The notes beneath the pieces were generated by a model. The model was not told the origin of the DNA, did no database searches, and was given only the letters and a program-made list of their open reading frames with translations. From Allodiplogaster sudhausi (lineage: Eukaryota; Nematoda; Chromadorea; Rhabditida; Diplogasteridae), in assembly GCA_945643635.1 (NCBI GenBank), contig CALZFC010000243.1, positions 1,083,501 to 1,147,500 on the forward strand: a stretch of DNA of 64,000 nt. The letters are read 5' to 3'. Made by a program: the position numbers and the translations under genes. Below, piece after piece: positions 46,199-58,829 of the stretch (positions are counted from its first letter, which is position 1; each line of letters begins with the position of its first letter).

Positions 46199-46810
46199 AT
46201 GCTCCTCATCGTGACGGGTCACATTTTATTCAACAGATACAACTGTGTTTCACGAAACAAAAATTCTTCAGTTTGTAGCAAAAATGCAAAATCCGTCTAT
46301 TAAATGTATAAAACTTTTAAGATATCAAATCTGCAAATAAAATGATTTAAAATGTATTAAATCTTAATTTTTCAGTGCTATCTGCCAGAAGTTTAGCGAC
46401 CGAAGCTACCGACACAACCAGTCCTGTTCAATTACTAAAATATGATAAATTTCAACTATAGCAAAATGCATAGTTTTTAAATGAAATCAATATCCTACTT
46501 TTCTTCGTTATAGCCCCTCGAGAGTGTGGAATCAATGAGAAATACTATGACCTCTGCAAGCCCTGCGATCAGCCTTGTTATTCGAAGGAGCCAATGGTAG
46601 TGAATGTTCTTCGTATTTATTTATGTATTTAGAGTTACGGTAAAAGTTAAATGTACACTTTGACAATACTATCTTTTGCTTCTAATTTTGCTTATATTCC
46701 TAAAGGTGTGCACGACGGTCTGCATGCAAGGCTGCGGCTGCCTCGATGGCTACTGTCGCGCCGCTCCGGGAGTGTGTGCGAAACAAGGGGAGAAGTCTAA
46801 AAGGGGCTAA
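46199..46810 (+). CDS. Small secreted single TIL-domain protein 7
   Basis: Four exons: 46199-46217, 46376-46420, 46514-46596, 46706-46810 (83 aa plus TAA), with phases 1, 1, 0. The N-terminus MLLIVTVLSARSLA is a short but plausible signal peptide. The rest is one ten-Cys TIL domain: ECGINEKYYDLCKPCDQPC, then VCTTVCMQGCGCLDGYC and GVCAKQ. The intron falls between Cys4 and Cys5, as in the larger genes. Its size and layout match classical nematode TIL inhibitors of about 60-80 residues. Exons 3 and 4 are strong; the first two exons rest on phase agreement and signal-peptide character. Confidence 0.76.
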
Positions 46811-46894
46811 TTCACTTCGCTAAGCAGACTCTTATCAAATGTTCTAAGCTTTATATGCAATGTGTACATAAAGGAAATTTCTTGATATTCAATA

Positions 46895-47330
46895 TTACTT
46901 TCACTTCGTGAGCGATCTAAAGTAAAACTCTCCAAGTAAAATATCTATAGTTTTCACTTTCCAAATGATCAAGCGTAAACCCAACTGACTTAACAAAACC
47001 CTTATTAAGTAAAATGACATTAGAATTGCCCCGAAAAATAAACTTTAATTAGTTAGCGCTTCCTTCTCATAAGCGATGTGAAGTGAACACTCCAAGGCAA
47101 ATATTTAAAATTCTCACTACCCAAATGATTAAATCTATGCCCTACTGGCTTAAAGAAAGCCTTATTAAGTAAACACGCAAAATGTCCCGCCACTGCTCAA
47201 CAGCTACTTTAACAGCACTTTCCTTTCATAAGCGGCGCAACGTCAATTCTCAAAGTAAAATATCTGAAGATTCCACTTTCGAAATGAGCAAATGTATACC
47301 CCACTGACTCAATTTTCTTACCTTGAATAA
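46895..47330. repeat. Three diverged ~160-bp tandem units
   Basis: Units begin near 46903, 47063 and 47223. Each has CTT(C/T)xxxxAGCG at the start and, in the first two, CCTTATTAAGTAAA near the end. No coding capacity. Confidence 0.65.
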
Positions 47331-48177
47331 TTATTGAGGAAAATAAGCGAGAAAGAAAACAACTCAGAATGTGTAAACTATCTTTAAACAATACGGCTAA
47401 ATTCATTTCAAGTATGACACAATTCACACTGGATACTGTAGTGCGCCCGGTCAAACATGTGACCACAAAATCTATCTGCGGTCTCTACTTACATATTCAT
47501 GAGTGTGCTGAAATAGTGGTGGGAATGACAAATAAACAATGCGCTCTTCCTGCATAATGTTGGGCAATGTTTGTCTACGATTGTAAACTTAAATGTGAAT
47601 GGCTGAGAGTAATCGATCTTTAGACTGTTCATTGTTTGTGAAAAGACTTCCAAGAACTTTGGTATTGAATATTTGTTGTAAGTTTTAAGAGTATTCATGT
47701 GTGCAGTTACCTGTAATAATAAAGGTAATTGGTAGGAATTAATTCGCTCAGACGTCCTTCGAAGCTTCTGGAATTATATGTCGTTGAGAATTCATATATT
47801 AGATTGATATCTTTCCGTCGCTGTAACGACATCGCTCAAATTATAATGAATTCTGATCCTGAGTTGAGTAAAACAACACAAGAATTGAGAAGGTACGAAT
47901 GAATAACATATTGGCGATTTTTTCTATATCAACGTTGCTAAAATAAATTGGAAAACAAGTTCCAAGTTTATAATTCATTTTATAGTTTAAAATGCCACGA
48001 TGAAAGATAACATTTTATGAACAAATTAATAAAATCGTATTTCAATTCGTGTCTGGTGTTACCAGATGGGGTGGTCATCCCCTGTTAAATGCGAGCGCAT
48101 TAAAATGTATGAGGTCGCAGATTCGGGTCCACTCCAGCTACGTTTGAGGTATTATCCATTAATGCCATTTGCATAGA

Positions 48178-48735
48178 TACAGTCCCGCTCAACATTGTTG
48201 GGTCCGGTATTAATAGTATTAATAGTATTAATATAAATAATACAAACTGGAATAGCGCGCTGAATATGCATTTTCGTGCCATTTCGCGTAGGAGTTTACC
48301 TATTTCGACCATGGAGATTACGACTGTGAAGACCGTTTTCAAAAATATGCTGAAATGGCTGAGATCTCATAATATTGCATTTAATTTGGCCGTGTATGGG
48401 TTCCAAACGGGCTGGCTTCAACTCCTGGACTACAAAGTGCAAAATAACGTGTAATTTTCAGAGTACTTCTTACCTTTTTCGAGTTTCTTGTTTTATTTCG
48501 TTTGAATTTCTCATTTTGTTTATGTATAAACGACAAAAAAAAGCAAAAAAAAAATTTCGTGCTTCAAAAATCTGTTCTCAAAAGGGTATCGAACCGACAC
48601 CTCGAGATTGCCGTCAAAGACTTACCAATACTCTACAGACGGCTCAAACAGATCTGATGATACCTTTCTTTGGACAGCGTCGATTGTTCACAAAGGAAAC
48701 GTCGATTCTGAACACGTTCGCTCATACTTTAGTGG

Positions 48736-48777
<42 letters not shown>

Positions 48778-49014
48778 TTGAATGCGAGAGAACGACAAAG
48801 AAGGAAAGAGGGAGATAGAGAAAGAGAGACCGGTGGAGCGAGAAATAGAGAGCGGGAGAGAGAAAGAGATAGAGAGAGGGCGAGACAGAGAGTTGAAAGA
48901 AGGTGCAGGTGCTGTTAGCTGACAATGAGAAAAAATTGTTGGTCTAACGACATACCGTAGCTTCAGCCTTGAAACGGTGACGCAGAGTAGATGTAGTCGA
49001 CGCTGCACCTTCTT

Positions 49015-49061
<47 letters not shown>

Positions 49062-49620
49062 CCACTAAAGTATAAGCGAACGTGTTCAGAATCGACGTTT
49101 CCTTTGTGAGCAATCGACGCTGTTCAAAGAAAGGTATCATCAGATCTGTTTGAGCCGTCTGTAGAGTATTGGTAAGTCTTTGACGGCAATCTCGAGGTGT
49201 CGGTTCGATACCCTTTTGAGAACAGATTTTTGCAGCACGAAAATTTTTTTTTTGCTTTTTTTCGTCGTTTATACATAAACAAAATGAGAAACTCAAACGA
49301 AATAAAACAAGAAACTCGAAAAAGGTAAGAAGTGCTCTGAAAATTTCACGTTATCTTGCACTTTGTAGTCCAGGAGTTGAAGCCAACCCGTTTGGAACCC
49401 ATACACGGCCAAATTAAATGCAATATTATGAGATCTCAGCCATTTCAGCATATTTTTGAAAACGGTCTTCACAGTCGTAATCTCCATGGTCGAAATAGGT
49501 AAACTCCTATGCGAAATGGCACGAAAATGCGTATTCAGCGCGCTATTCCAGTTTGTATTATTTATATTAATACTATTAATACTATTAATACCGGACCCAA
49601 CAATGTTGAGCGGGACTGTA
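48178..49620. mobile_element. Fold-back transposon copy 2
   Basis: Same termini, TA target sites, GA/CT arms, central spacer and tRNA-like modules as copy 1. It is intergenic between TIL proteins 7 and 8. Confidence 0.9.
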
Positions 49621-49896
49621 CCTCCACTTTAATATTAAAATTTGATTGGGAATTAAAAGTACTAAATGCACAATGAAGTACAGACACGGTGAGTTACATA
49701 TAAAGTCGGAATGGTCAATGTCGAATAACAGTTATTTTCTTGCAGAATATATCTATTCCTCATTTTGAAATTGTCCCTATATGTTGACAAAAGGCTTAAT
49801 AAACGCCAGATTCCCAAGTGTTAATAAATTTTATGAAAAATCATTTTGAGACCCATGAAAAGTTTTAAAGTCTTATAGTTTCAGATTCAGCTCAGA

Positions 49897-51008
49897 ATGT
49901 CACTATACTTCTCGCTCAACGTCTTACTCTTCTTGGCAGGTTTGGCGCTTTCTTATGGCTGTCTCAACATCGATTTTATGTGCATATTTCTCTGCAGAAA
50001 ATTTTGTTTTCAAACAAAATTTGTTAAAGTGTTTGTTTTTTAATCGAATCGTTTTTTTACCTAAGTCCTCTCCGTTATATCCCGCGCGCTCACATTGCCT
50101 GTGAACGGCACTGATGATATTGTCAATGGTGGCATTATCGATGGTGTACTCGGTTTGTTGTCTTAATTTTCATTACTGTCTCGTGCTCTTTTAGCGGTAA
50201 TGTTTTTTTTGGTTTTGATGCATTAGCATCGTTATATAAAGTTCCCTCATTTTATGGTTAAAAAATTATAATTCTACCGCAAGTCTAAAAGTAAGTAACG
50301 ACTGTATGTACATATATGGAAGTTGTTCACTAGAACTACTAGTCATCATCCAGCCTCCGCCATGTTCCGCTAATCCATGTGCATACACGGATTGTGGGCC
50401 TGGATTTATGTGCACATTCGATACGGTTATTTGTTTATTTTAATATACGTACAGTCCCGCTCAACATTGTTGGGTCCGGTATTAATAGTATTAATAGTAA
50501 TAATATAAATAATACAAACTGGAATTGCGCGCTGAATACGCATTTTCGTGCCATTTCGCGTAGGAGTTTACCTATTTCGACTATGGAGATTACGACTGTG
50601 AACACCGTTTTCAAAAATATGCTGAAATGGCTGAGATCTCATATATTGCATTTAATTTGGCTGTGTTTGGGTTCCAAACGGGCTGGCTTCAACTCCTGGA
50701 CTACAAAGTGCAAAATAAAGTGAAAAATTTTCAAAGCACTTCTTAGCTTTTTTGAGTTTCTTGTTTTATTTCTTTTGAGTTTCTCATTTTGTTTATGTAT
50801 AAACGACGAAAAAAAAGCAAAAAAAATTTTCGTGCTTGCAACAAAAATCTGTTCTCAAAAGGGTATCGAACCGAGACCTCGAGATTGCCGCTCAAAGACA
50901 TACCAATACTCTACAGACGGTACAAACGGACCCCATGATACCTTTCTTTGGACAGCGTCGATTGCCTTACAGAGGAAACGGTGATTCTGAACACGTTCGC
51001 TCATACTT

Positions 51009-51042
<34 letters not shown>

Positions 51043-51316
51043 GCGAGAGAGATAGTGAGAGAGAGTTGAAAAGAATGCGAGAGAACGAGAAAGAAGGAGA
51101 GAGGGAGAATGTGTAAGAGAGACCGGTGGAGCGAGAAATAGAGAGCGGGAGAGAGAAAGAGATAGAGAGAGGGCGAGAGAGAGAGAGAGAGGTGAAAGAA
51201 GGTGTAGGTGCTGTTAGCTGACAATGAGAAAAAAAAATCGTTGGTCTAACGTTATACCGTAGCTTCATCCTTGAAACGGTGACGCAGAGTAGATGTAGTC
51301 GACGCTGCACCTTCTT

Positions 51317-51360
<44 letters not shown>

Positions 51361-52588
51361 CCCACTAAAGTAGGAAACAGAGAGTGTTCAGAATCGACGT
51401 TTCCTTTGTGAGCAATCGACGCTGTCCAAAGAAAGGTATCATGGGATCCGTTTGTACCGTCTGTGGAGTATTGGTAAGTCTTTGACCGGCAATCTCGAGG
51501 TCTCGATTCGCTACCCTTTTGAGAACAGATTTTTGTTGCAAGCACGAAAATTTTTTTCCTTTTTTTTCGTCGTTTATACATAAACAAAATGAGAAACTCA
51601 GACGAAATAAAACAAGAAACTCAAAAAAGGTAAGAAGTGCCCTGAAAATTTCACTTTATTTTGCACTTTGTAGTCCAGGAGTTGAAGCCAGCCCGTTTGG
51701 AACCCAAACACGGCCAAATAAAATGCAATATTATGAGATCTCAGCAATTTCAGCATATTTTTGAAAACGGTCTTTACAGTTGTAATCTCCATTGTCGAAA
51801 TAGGTAAACTCCTACGCGAAATGGCACGAAAATGCGTATTCAGCGCGCTATTCCAGTTTGTATTATTTATATTAATACTATTAATACTATTAATACCGGA
51901 CCCAACAATGTTGAGCGGGACTGTATGTAAGTGTACAATTGAAGAGTGACAACAATTAATAATACGATATTTCATTGTCAATACACGAAAGAACCAACTT
52001 TGTCTCTTTTATATATTCATATACATATGTTCTGGCAATATTTGAAAAATAAATTCCATATCAGATAATGTGCGTTACGACGCTATGTTACGTAACTCCG
52101 CCGATTTGTGCTCCAGGTACATTTTCCCACCATATTCTAGAAAACATTAGAAGGAAGTGGATCGACTGTTGTAAAGCGCTTATTACAAAGAATGGTTTTT
52201 TCCTTTGATTCCATTCCAGTTTTGAAGTGTGGACGTAACGAGATCTACTACAAGGCTTGCAAGCCTTGCGATGCTGTCTGCAATTCGGAGTGGCCTGCGG
52301 AAAGGGGTCTCGCCGTATCGAGAAACGAAGAAAATGTCTACCGTTTATACTTAGCATGTAATTCAAATTATCGTAGACGTAATTTATTTCATTAATCAAT
52401 CGCTGTTTCAAATAGGCTGGTCCTTCTGGTCCTTATTAATATCTAACTGCTTATTTTTGATTTAAACAATACGAACAGCATATCGGTCTCGAGCTTAATT
52501 TAACCGAATGTGAATTAATTTTACATTTTTCCAGGTGTGCACAATGGAGTACCGCGCACTGCACTCTCAAGAAGTCGAATCTTATTGA
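49897..52588 (+). CDS. Secreted TIL-family protein 8 (3' end degenerate)
   Basis: Exons: 49897-49939 (signal peptide MSLYFSLNVLLFLAG), 50066-50152, 50343-50425, 52065-52116, 52220-about 52305, and possibly 52536-52588. Modules: PPPCSANPCAYTDCGPGFMC and MCVTTLCYVTPPICAP, then the first half of a TIL domain, KCGRNEIYYKACKPCDAVC. The expected second half should start VC-x3-C. Here the last open segment starts VCTMEYRALHS and stops with no further Cys, and no donor phases into it cleanly. The TIL domain is therefore incomplete. Fold-back copy 3 sits in intron 3. It is either a recently broken gene or has a terminal exon I could not find. Confidence 0.64.
50450..51925. mobile_element. Fold-back transposon copy 3
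   Basis: Same termini and structure as copies 1 and 2, inserted at TA in intron 3 of TIL protein 8. Confidence 0.9.
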
Positions 52589-53749
52589 AGTGCTTCGGAA
52601 CATTATTCGCCCCATTCCTGGCTAGTAGTAAAGTTTTCTTTCTGTTGCTAAGTTCCACAATGCTCAACAATGAAGATACTTATATGATATTTCGTGTGTG
52701 ATTCGTTGGTAAACAATTTTGTGCATTTGTTGTTTTGCATGTTCTACAAAATGATTGAATAATATGAGGAAAAAACCCTATTTTTATCAGTTTAGGAATA
52801 AGTCAATGAATTGTTGCGACGGTCTTCATAATAAACCCTCTATTTGACATTCCTCTTTTGTCCGGTGGTTCGAACGCATATTATTAAATTCTCACGATGT
52901 TTACTTTAAATATTCTTTACCCAACTAAAACTTCACCCACATCATTGGATGCGCTAGCATTATTTGACCGATAATTTCAAAAATCAAAAGATCAAATCTT
53001 TGCAAAGTTAAAGCGTCCTTTATTTTGTCTGTATTATCAATTTTGTATCCAAAAAGATGTGTCTGTAGTTTTTAGGAAATAAATATTAAGTGCAGGATTA
53101 ATTGCAGTAAGCCGTGTACTATTAAAGTTTTCAATATAAGTTCATTTATTGTTTGTGTAAAACGAATGCATATCATAGGTGATTATTGACAATCAGCGTG
53201 AAAGTTTCAATATAACATTGTTAGAGTACATTTGAAGTGCATGTTATCAAATTTCGATTGGTATAAAGTCGCGAAATGGTTGCTTCCTCCATCATTCATC
53301 TCATCGTCTTACGCCGTGAGCAGTTGGTTCGACGGATTCGTCTGGGAGAGAAGAGGGATGGAGTCATCCATCTGGCCATGCTTATTTCGTCATTTCTGGC
53401 TGGTGACGAGTCAGCTTCTCACATTTATCGGCGCCGTTTCCCTCGTTATCACTTTCTGCACCAGGGTTATAATTCCTACTACTAAATAACAAAAAAAAAC
53501 TATAAAAAAATAAAATGAACAAGAATTAAGACAAGCACACATAGAGATGATTAAGATAGCCTCTCTGTATGCCTCCAGTAGGGTGTGCCCCAGATCCAGA
53601 CGTTGGATTTCGAATGTGAAAACATAGTCGGGCATGGCACTGGGCCCCAGTAACAATATTAAATGGCAAAAAAAATTTTTCAAAAAATATTTTTCCGTGA
53701 ACAAGTAAAAGTATGGATTATTTCTTAATTGATGTATCTCGCTTTAAAC
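52589..53749. other. Intergenic
   Basis: AT-rich. A short GC-richer open stretch at 53232-53489 contains a hydrophobic segment but has no supporting features. Confidence 0.45.
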
Positions 53750-56025
53750 TCAATATTTTTCAATCTTCTTTTTTTAACGGAATCAACGTTTGATTCTGAA
53801 CAAAAACAACCCAGATGTCTCAGTCAACTATTTCATTTTCACATTGAAAAATTATTTTTAATATTTGAATTTGACGGCAAAGTAACTTATACTCATTTGA
53901 GTGTGGGTGTTATATCTCAAAATGTAGAGCATTAAAAACTGTATAACATATATTCTTTTCGCTTCGTGTGCTGTACCCTAAGGGGTGGAAAATAGGCTCA
54001 AATATGGGTGCCTCGGATATGTAGGATTCAAGGAATGCGTGAAAAAGAAGTTAAATTCTTGTTGTAACATAAAATGAACCATTTCATTCGATTCAACACG
54101 TGCTTCTTTTCAAAAAAGTTCCTTATCAAAATTTCATAAAATTATCATCTTCCATGAAAAAAACGCATTTTTCGATTTTCAGCCATTGTCAGAAAATGAC
54201 CTAAAACTATTCGAATCGCTGTATTTTCAATGTTTTCAGTGAGAACAGAATGTGGATAGTACTATTCAGTACGCGACAAAATTCTCTACAACATACATCC
54301 ATTACATCTGGATAGGGCGACCCTACCAATGACAGTATCGATTTTCCTAAGGCGGTCGCGTCAAAACTAATAGATCCGCATTTTCCAACTTTTCATGCAA
54401 TCTTAATGTTTCTTACTCATCCAATGCATCATTCTGCTCCACGAAGCACACAAACGTCAGAACCGATGTTTGTTTTACAGTTGTCCCGTGGTAAAAGCCC
54501 GCAAAAGGGCTTGCACGCGCGCGGCTTCGAACCTGGGACCCATGACTTTTGCCGTGCACAACCAATTGGCTAAAATGACGTTATAAAATTCATTTCTTGG
54601 GAAATGCCAAAACCAATCTTAAAGGTTGACCTATCAGCCGATAGCTATTTTTGCGCTCTATCGAAATAAATATATCCGCAAAACAGTGTAAATTGACGGT
54701 AAGGTCAAATAAGTGGCCAAAATATTCGAACCCAAAAAAGTAGATCAAAAAAGCTATTCATCATAACGTGATGTATGGGAAAGTTGTTCGTCTGAGCAAA
54801 AGCTATAGAATGGCATATAACATGTGGGGATAAGTTCAATCCGCGAGCAATAACAGCCGCGGTAATGTATCACCAAGAAATTTACTTTTCAAAGGACTTC
54901 ATAACACCTTTTCGGTACTCCAACAGAATAGATAATAGTGATTAATAAATAATGCCCTCTCTATTAGTAAGTGTACCGAAAAAGTGAACTAGAGTAGGTT
55001 GAAAAAGTGAACTAGAATAGCTTTTTTGATCTACTTTTTTGGGTTCGAATATTTTGGCCACTTATTTGACCTTACCGTCAATTTACACTGTTTGGCGGAT
55101 ATATTTATTTCGATAGAGCGCAAAAATAGCTATCGGCTGATAGGTCAACCTTTAAGATTGGTTTTTGCATTTTCCAGAAATGAATTTTATAACGTCATTT
55201 TAGCCAATTGGTTGTGCACATCGATTGTCATAGGGCGCAGGTTCAATGCCGCGCGCGTGCAAACCCTTTTGCGGGCTTTTACCACGGGACAACTGTAAAA
55301 CAAACATCGGTTCTGACATTTGTGTGCTTCGTGGAGCAGAATGATGCATTGGATGATTAAGAAACATTAAGATTGCACGAAAAGTTGGAAAATGCAGATC
55401 TATTAGTTTTGAGGCGACCGCCTTAGGAAAATCGATACTGTCATTGGTAGGGTCGCCCTATCCAGATGTAATGGATGTATGTTGTAGAGAATTTTGTCGC
55501 GTACTGAATAGTACTATCCACATTCTGTTCTCACTGAAAACATTGAAAATACAGCGATTCGAATAGTTGTAGGTTATTTTCTGACAATGGCTGAAAAATC
55601 GAAAAATGCGTTTTTTTCATGGAAGATGATAATTTTATGAAATTTTGATATGGAGCTTTTTTAAAAAGAAGCACGTGTTGAATCGAATGAAATGGTTCAT
55701 TTTATGTTACAACAAGAATTTAACTTCTTTTTCACGCATTCCTTGAATCCTACATATCCGAGGCACCCATATTTGAGCCTATTTTCCACCCCTTAGGGGT
55801 AGTGCACACGAAGCGAAAAGAATATATGTTATACAGTTTTTAATGCTCTACATTTTGAGATATAACACCCACACACAAATGAGTATAAGGTACTTTGCCG
55901 TCAAATTTAAATATTAAAAATAATTTTTCAATGTGAAAATGAAATAGTTGACTGAGACATCTGGGTTGTTTTTGTTCAGAATCCAACGTTGATTCCGTTA
56001 AAAAAAAAGAAGATTGAAAAATATT
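53750..56025. mobile_element. 2.3-kb fold-back element with ~1-kb arms
   Basis: Sequence from about 53750 to 54765 returns as its diverged reverse complement from about 56025 to 55018, around a spacer of about 250 bp. Examples are the GGTGCCTCGGATATGTAGG block at about 54008 and its complement near 55750, and CGAACCCAAAAAAGTAGATC at about 54730 and its complement near 55025. Each arm contains a tRNA-like segment (about 54480-54575 and 55198-55290). No transposase is seen. It is unrelated in sequence to the 1.45-kb family. Confidence 0.85.
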
Positions 56026-56633
56026 GATGTTAAAGAAAGTTATAGGGACTTCAACGTTTTCCATACATTTGCATGCCCAGACAAGGAAAAAAATTTTATA
56101 ACAAAATTGACTTTCTAATTTTCTTCATAGTGCGCATGAGAACCCCAAATTAAATTTTGGATAACCAAATCAGAAATTTTTACCCCGGGGCAGGCTCCCA
56201 CTGAGGGCTCCTTGATCCTTCCAGAGAGGCTCTCTTAAAAATTAATTGTTTTGAATAGTATTTTTTAACTCAGTTTGTGGAGAGAAAAAGTTCCAAACAA
56301 ATGTGACGGTGCTACATAACTAAAAATTCTTTGCTGCTAAAAGCAAAAAACGAGGAAATTTATTATTAAAAGGAAAATTATTTAAATTATTTTCATTTGA
56401 CTACTTTCTTTCCAAATTTAAAGGAGCAGGAATAATTTGATTGATTGATTGATTTATTTACGTGGTGGCACGTGGCATATAGTGAATGGGTAGAGCATAA
56501 CAATGAATATGGTACAGTAATTTGCATGATTCATATTCCCTATAATCTTTTCGTTTAAATTTTTCATGAATATGCATAGACATTTCAGGTCTAAGCAAAC
56601 AAAATAATTGGTTAGTTAATTAAACTTTTTCAG
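56026..56633. other. Intergenic or upstream intron
   Basis: The 5' exons of the gene that follows should lie here or further upstream, but none could be recognised. Confidence 0.4.
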
Positions 56634-58704
56634 CACAAGGCCACAAGTGCAACGAAGACAACGACGAAATCGAAGGACACGAAGGAGGAATCGGAGAGGC
56701 CGAAGGAGCACTCCAAGGAGGAGCCGGCGGAGGAGGAGGACTCCGTAGTCGTCAAGAAGATCATCATCTTAGAGGAAGTAAATTCTATACGAAGGAAGGG
56801 GGAGAGGAGGGCGATCACGAAAATGTTATGCGTGATTTCAAATTGCCGTGGGCCGGCTGACTTTCAAATGCCCGTGATATTTTTACGCATTCAGTTTGGG
56901 CGACCGGCGAAATAGCACAATAGAATGAGAGTGGCAACTTCCATTATACACATTTTTCCAGCCTCGGCACCGTGGCCGCAAGCACGGAAGACGACATCGC
57001 ACTGGGCGCCGCCGCGGTAAATACGACCAGCGCCCGCCGAGTGTGCGTTCAAGGGGCCAATTCTCAACAATTCGATGCTAGACTTCCTGTACCATTTATT
57101 GGTGACGCAGAGGGAACAGCAGAATAAAAGAATTATTGAGTAGAAGGATTGTAGCCATCCACCTACAATTATTTCTATTTGTATGCATGGTTCATAGGTG
57201 ATTATTGACAATTATAATCAACCATTGAGCAATCACATTACAACATAGAGGGACAAGTTTTATTTCAAAAGTCCACATTTGCTCTCCTCCCACGATTTTT
57301 GCAGAACCTCTGCCCGGGCTCGGATCGCGAATCTACAATTCTGACGCCGCGTCGGAAGGCTCTGACTCCGGCTCAAGTGCGGACATTATTTGGATTTTTC
57401 TTCATATACATACATACATATGTATGAATGTACATATGCATGTACTGGAAAAAAAATAAAACAAGTTATCTAGGAAATATTGGAGTTACATATCTCGTGT
57501 CAATAAATTTATTGATTATGGTATTTGTTTATCGATTTAAATCATTGCAGAAATTGATCGCGCAAGGCAAAGTTGCCGCCTACGACGAGGCGTTCACCCA
57601 TGAAGATTGCCTCAGCGACTGGGAGAAGAGGAGTAAGGTAAAGAGTGTAGAATTCTTCCTTATTATCGGTCCGATCTTCCTCCTCCCTCACGATCAGTGC
57701 TATTGTTGACTTTTTTTTACTCTCGCCATCAACGCCTTCGCAATTTGCTTACGGTTTTTTTTGCATCTATTTTGAAAGTTTTTTTTTTAAGAAACGCTCG
57801 AAGGCGCAGAAAAGCTGCAAGAAGGAAGAAAAGAGCACGGACACCTTTACGGCCTCCAAGGAACTGGCAGAGATGGAGAAAGAGAAGTTGGCGATGCTGA
57901 AGAAGAAAGAGAACGGGAAGGAGAAGGAGAAGGAGAAAGGAAAGTTGGAAGAGAAAGGAAAAGGAGAAGGGAAGGGAAGGGAAAGCGAGAAGAAGGATGA
58001 GAAAGGGAGTGAAATGGAGAGAAAGAGCAGAGTGGAGAGGGACAAGCCGAGCAAGAAGGAACGAGAAGGCGGAAGGAGTAAGATGGGTGAGTGCAAGAGT
58101 TGCAAGGAGAAACCCCCGGCAAATCGTCAGAACCACTTCGTTTTTTTCATTGATTTCTTTTATTTACACATCCATAAGATAAAGATGATACAAAATAAAA
58201 CTTTCTTTCAGCCGCGCACGAGGCGATCGTCGATGACTCCGACTCGGACATCAGCAAGAAGAAGAAAAAGGTTCATATTATTGAACTTTCCTTTCGACAG
58301 CAACGTTGTCATACGATAGAAAGAGATACTCTTGGAAAGCCTTGTAATGAATAAGCATACAAATTAATTAAGCACTTGCACAGTTTTCAACTGGAATAAA
58401 TAAATAAATAATGTATATTAGGCAGTTACTCAATTATTAAAATAAAATGAAAAAAAAGTAAATAATTGACTTTCAGAAAAATTGTAAATCGAAGAGTTCG
58501 AAGCGACTCTCGAAGCAATCGGACGACATGTTGTACCCTACGGTAAGTTTGTATACATACGCTATACACTTAATTTTTCAAATGAAATATGTCATAACAT
58601 AAATAGAGAGAAACTAAATTTCATTAAACATATGCATCGTCATATTTGGTAAAATTTGAAATTACTATTTTTAGGCGGTCTCCGGAGAAGACGAAGAGTT
58701 TTGA
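56634..58704 (+). CDS. Lys/Glu-rich protein, homologous in part to the minus-strand gene at 8487-9849 (5' end not found)
   Basis: Exons: 56634-56777, optionally 56962-57016, 57305-57376, 57551-57637, 57792-58086, 58212-58270, 58477-58542, 58675-58704 (stop TGA). An acidic/basic N-terminal exon (Lys, Thr, Glu) is followed by TILTPRRKALTPAQ and then KLIAQGKVAAYDEAFTHEDC with LSDWEKRSK. These two exons match TTIIVPRQKKLTAHE and KRIARGAVLKSYEAPTQ with ISEWGDKS of the minus-strand gene. The 98-codon exon after them is almost pure Lys/Glu/Gly, probably helical or disordered. Two short basic exons with DDSDSD and SKSSKRLSK precede the C-terminus AVSGEDEEF. No signal peptide or catalytic motif is visible. 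I do not recognise the family. The 56962 exon does not phase with both neighbours and may be spurious. Confidence 0.68.
56806..56940. mobile_element. Diverged relative of the MITE at 32219
   Basis: Shares GGAGGGCGATCAC, GTGATTTCAAATTGCCG, the GACCxGCGAAATAGCAC segment and an AGAATGxxGAGTG segment with the 32-kb element. The right end is degenerate. Confidence 0.5.
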
Positions 58705-58823
58705 GACCACAACGAGGATATCGCATGGTCTCTCACTGCCTGCGTTCTCCACTTCCCTCATTCTCTCTCTGTCCCACGTACTCTGTCCTAACATCGCTTT
58801 GTTCTTGATGGCGCTTGTTCGGC

Positions 58824-58829
58824 AATAAA
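58824..58829 (+). terminator. Polyadenylation signal AATAAA
   Basis: 120 nt downstream of the stop codon of the Lys/Glu-rich gene. Confidence 0.6.

Noticed and set aside
53232..53489. Small membrane protein of 85 codons
   Set aside because: There is one hydrophobic stretch, but two frames are open at once and there is no paralog, splice site or promoter evidence.
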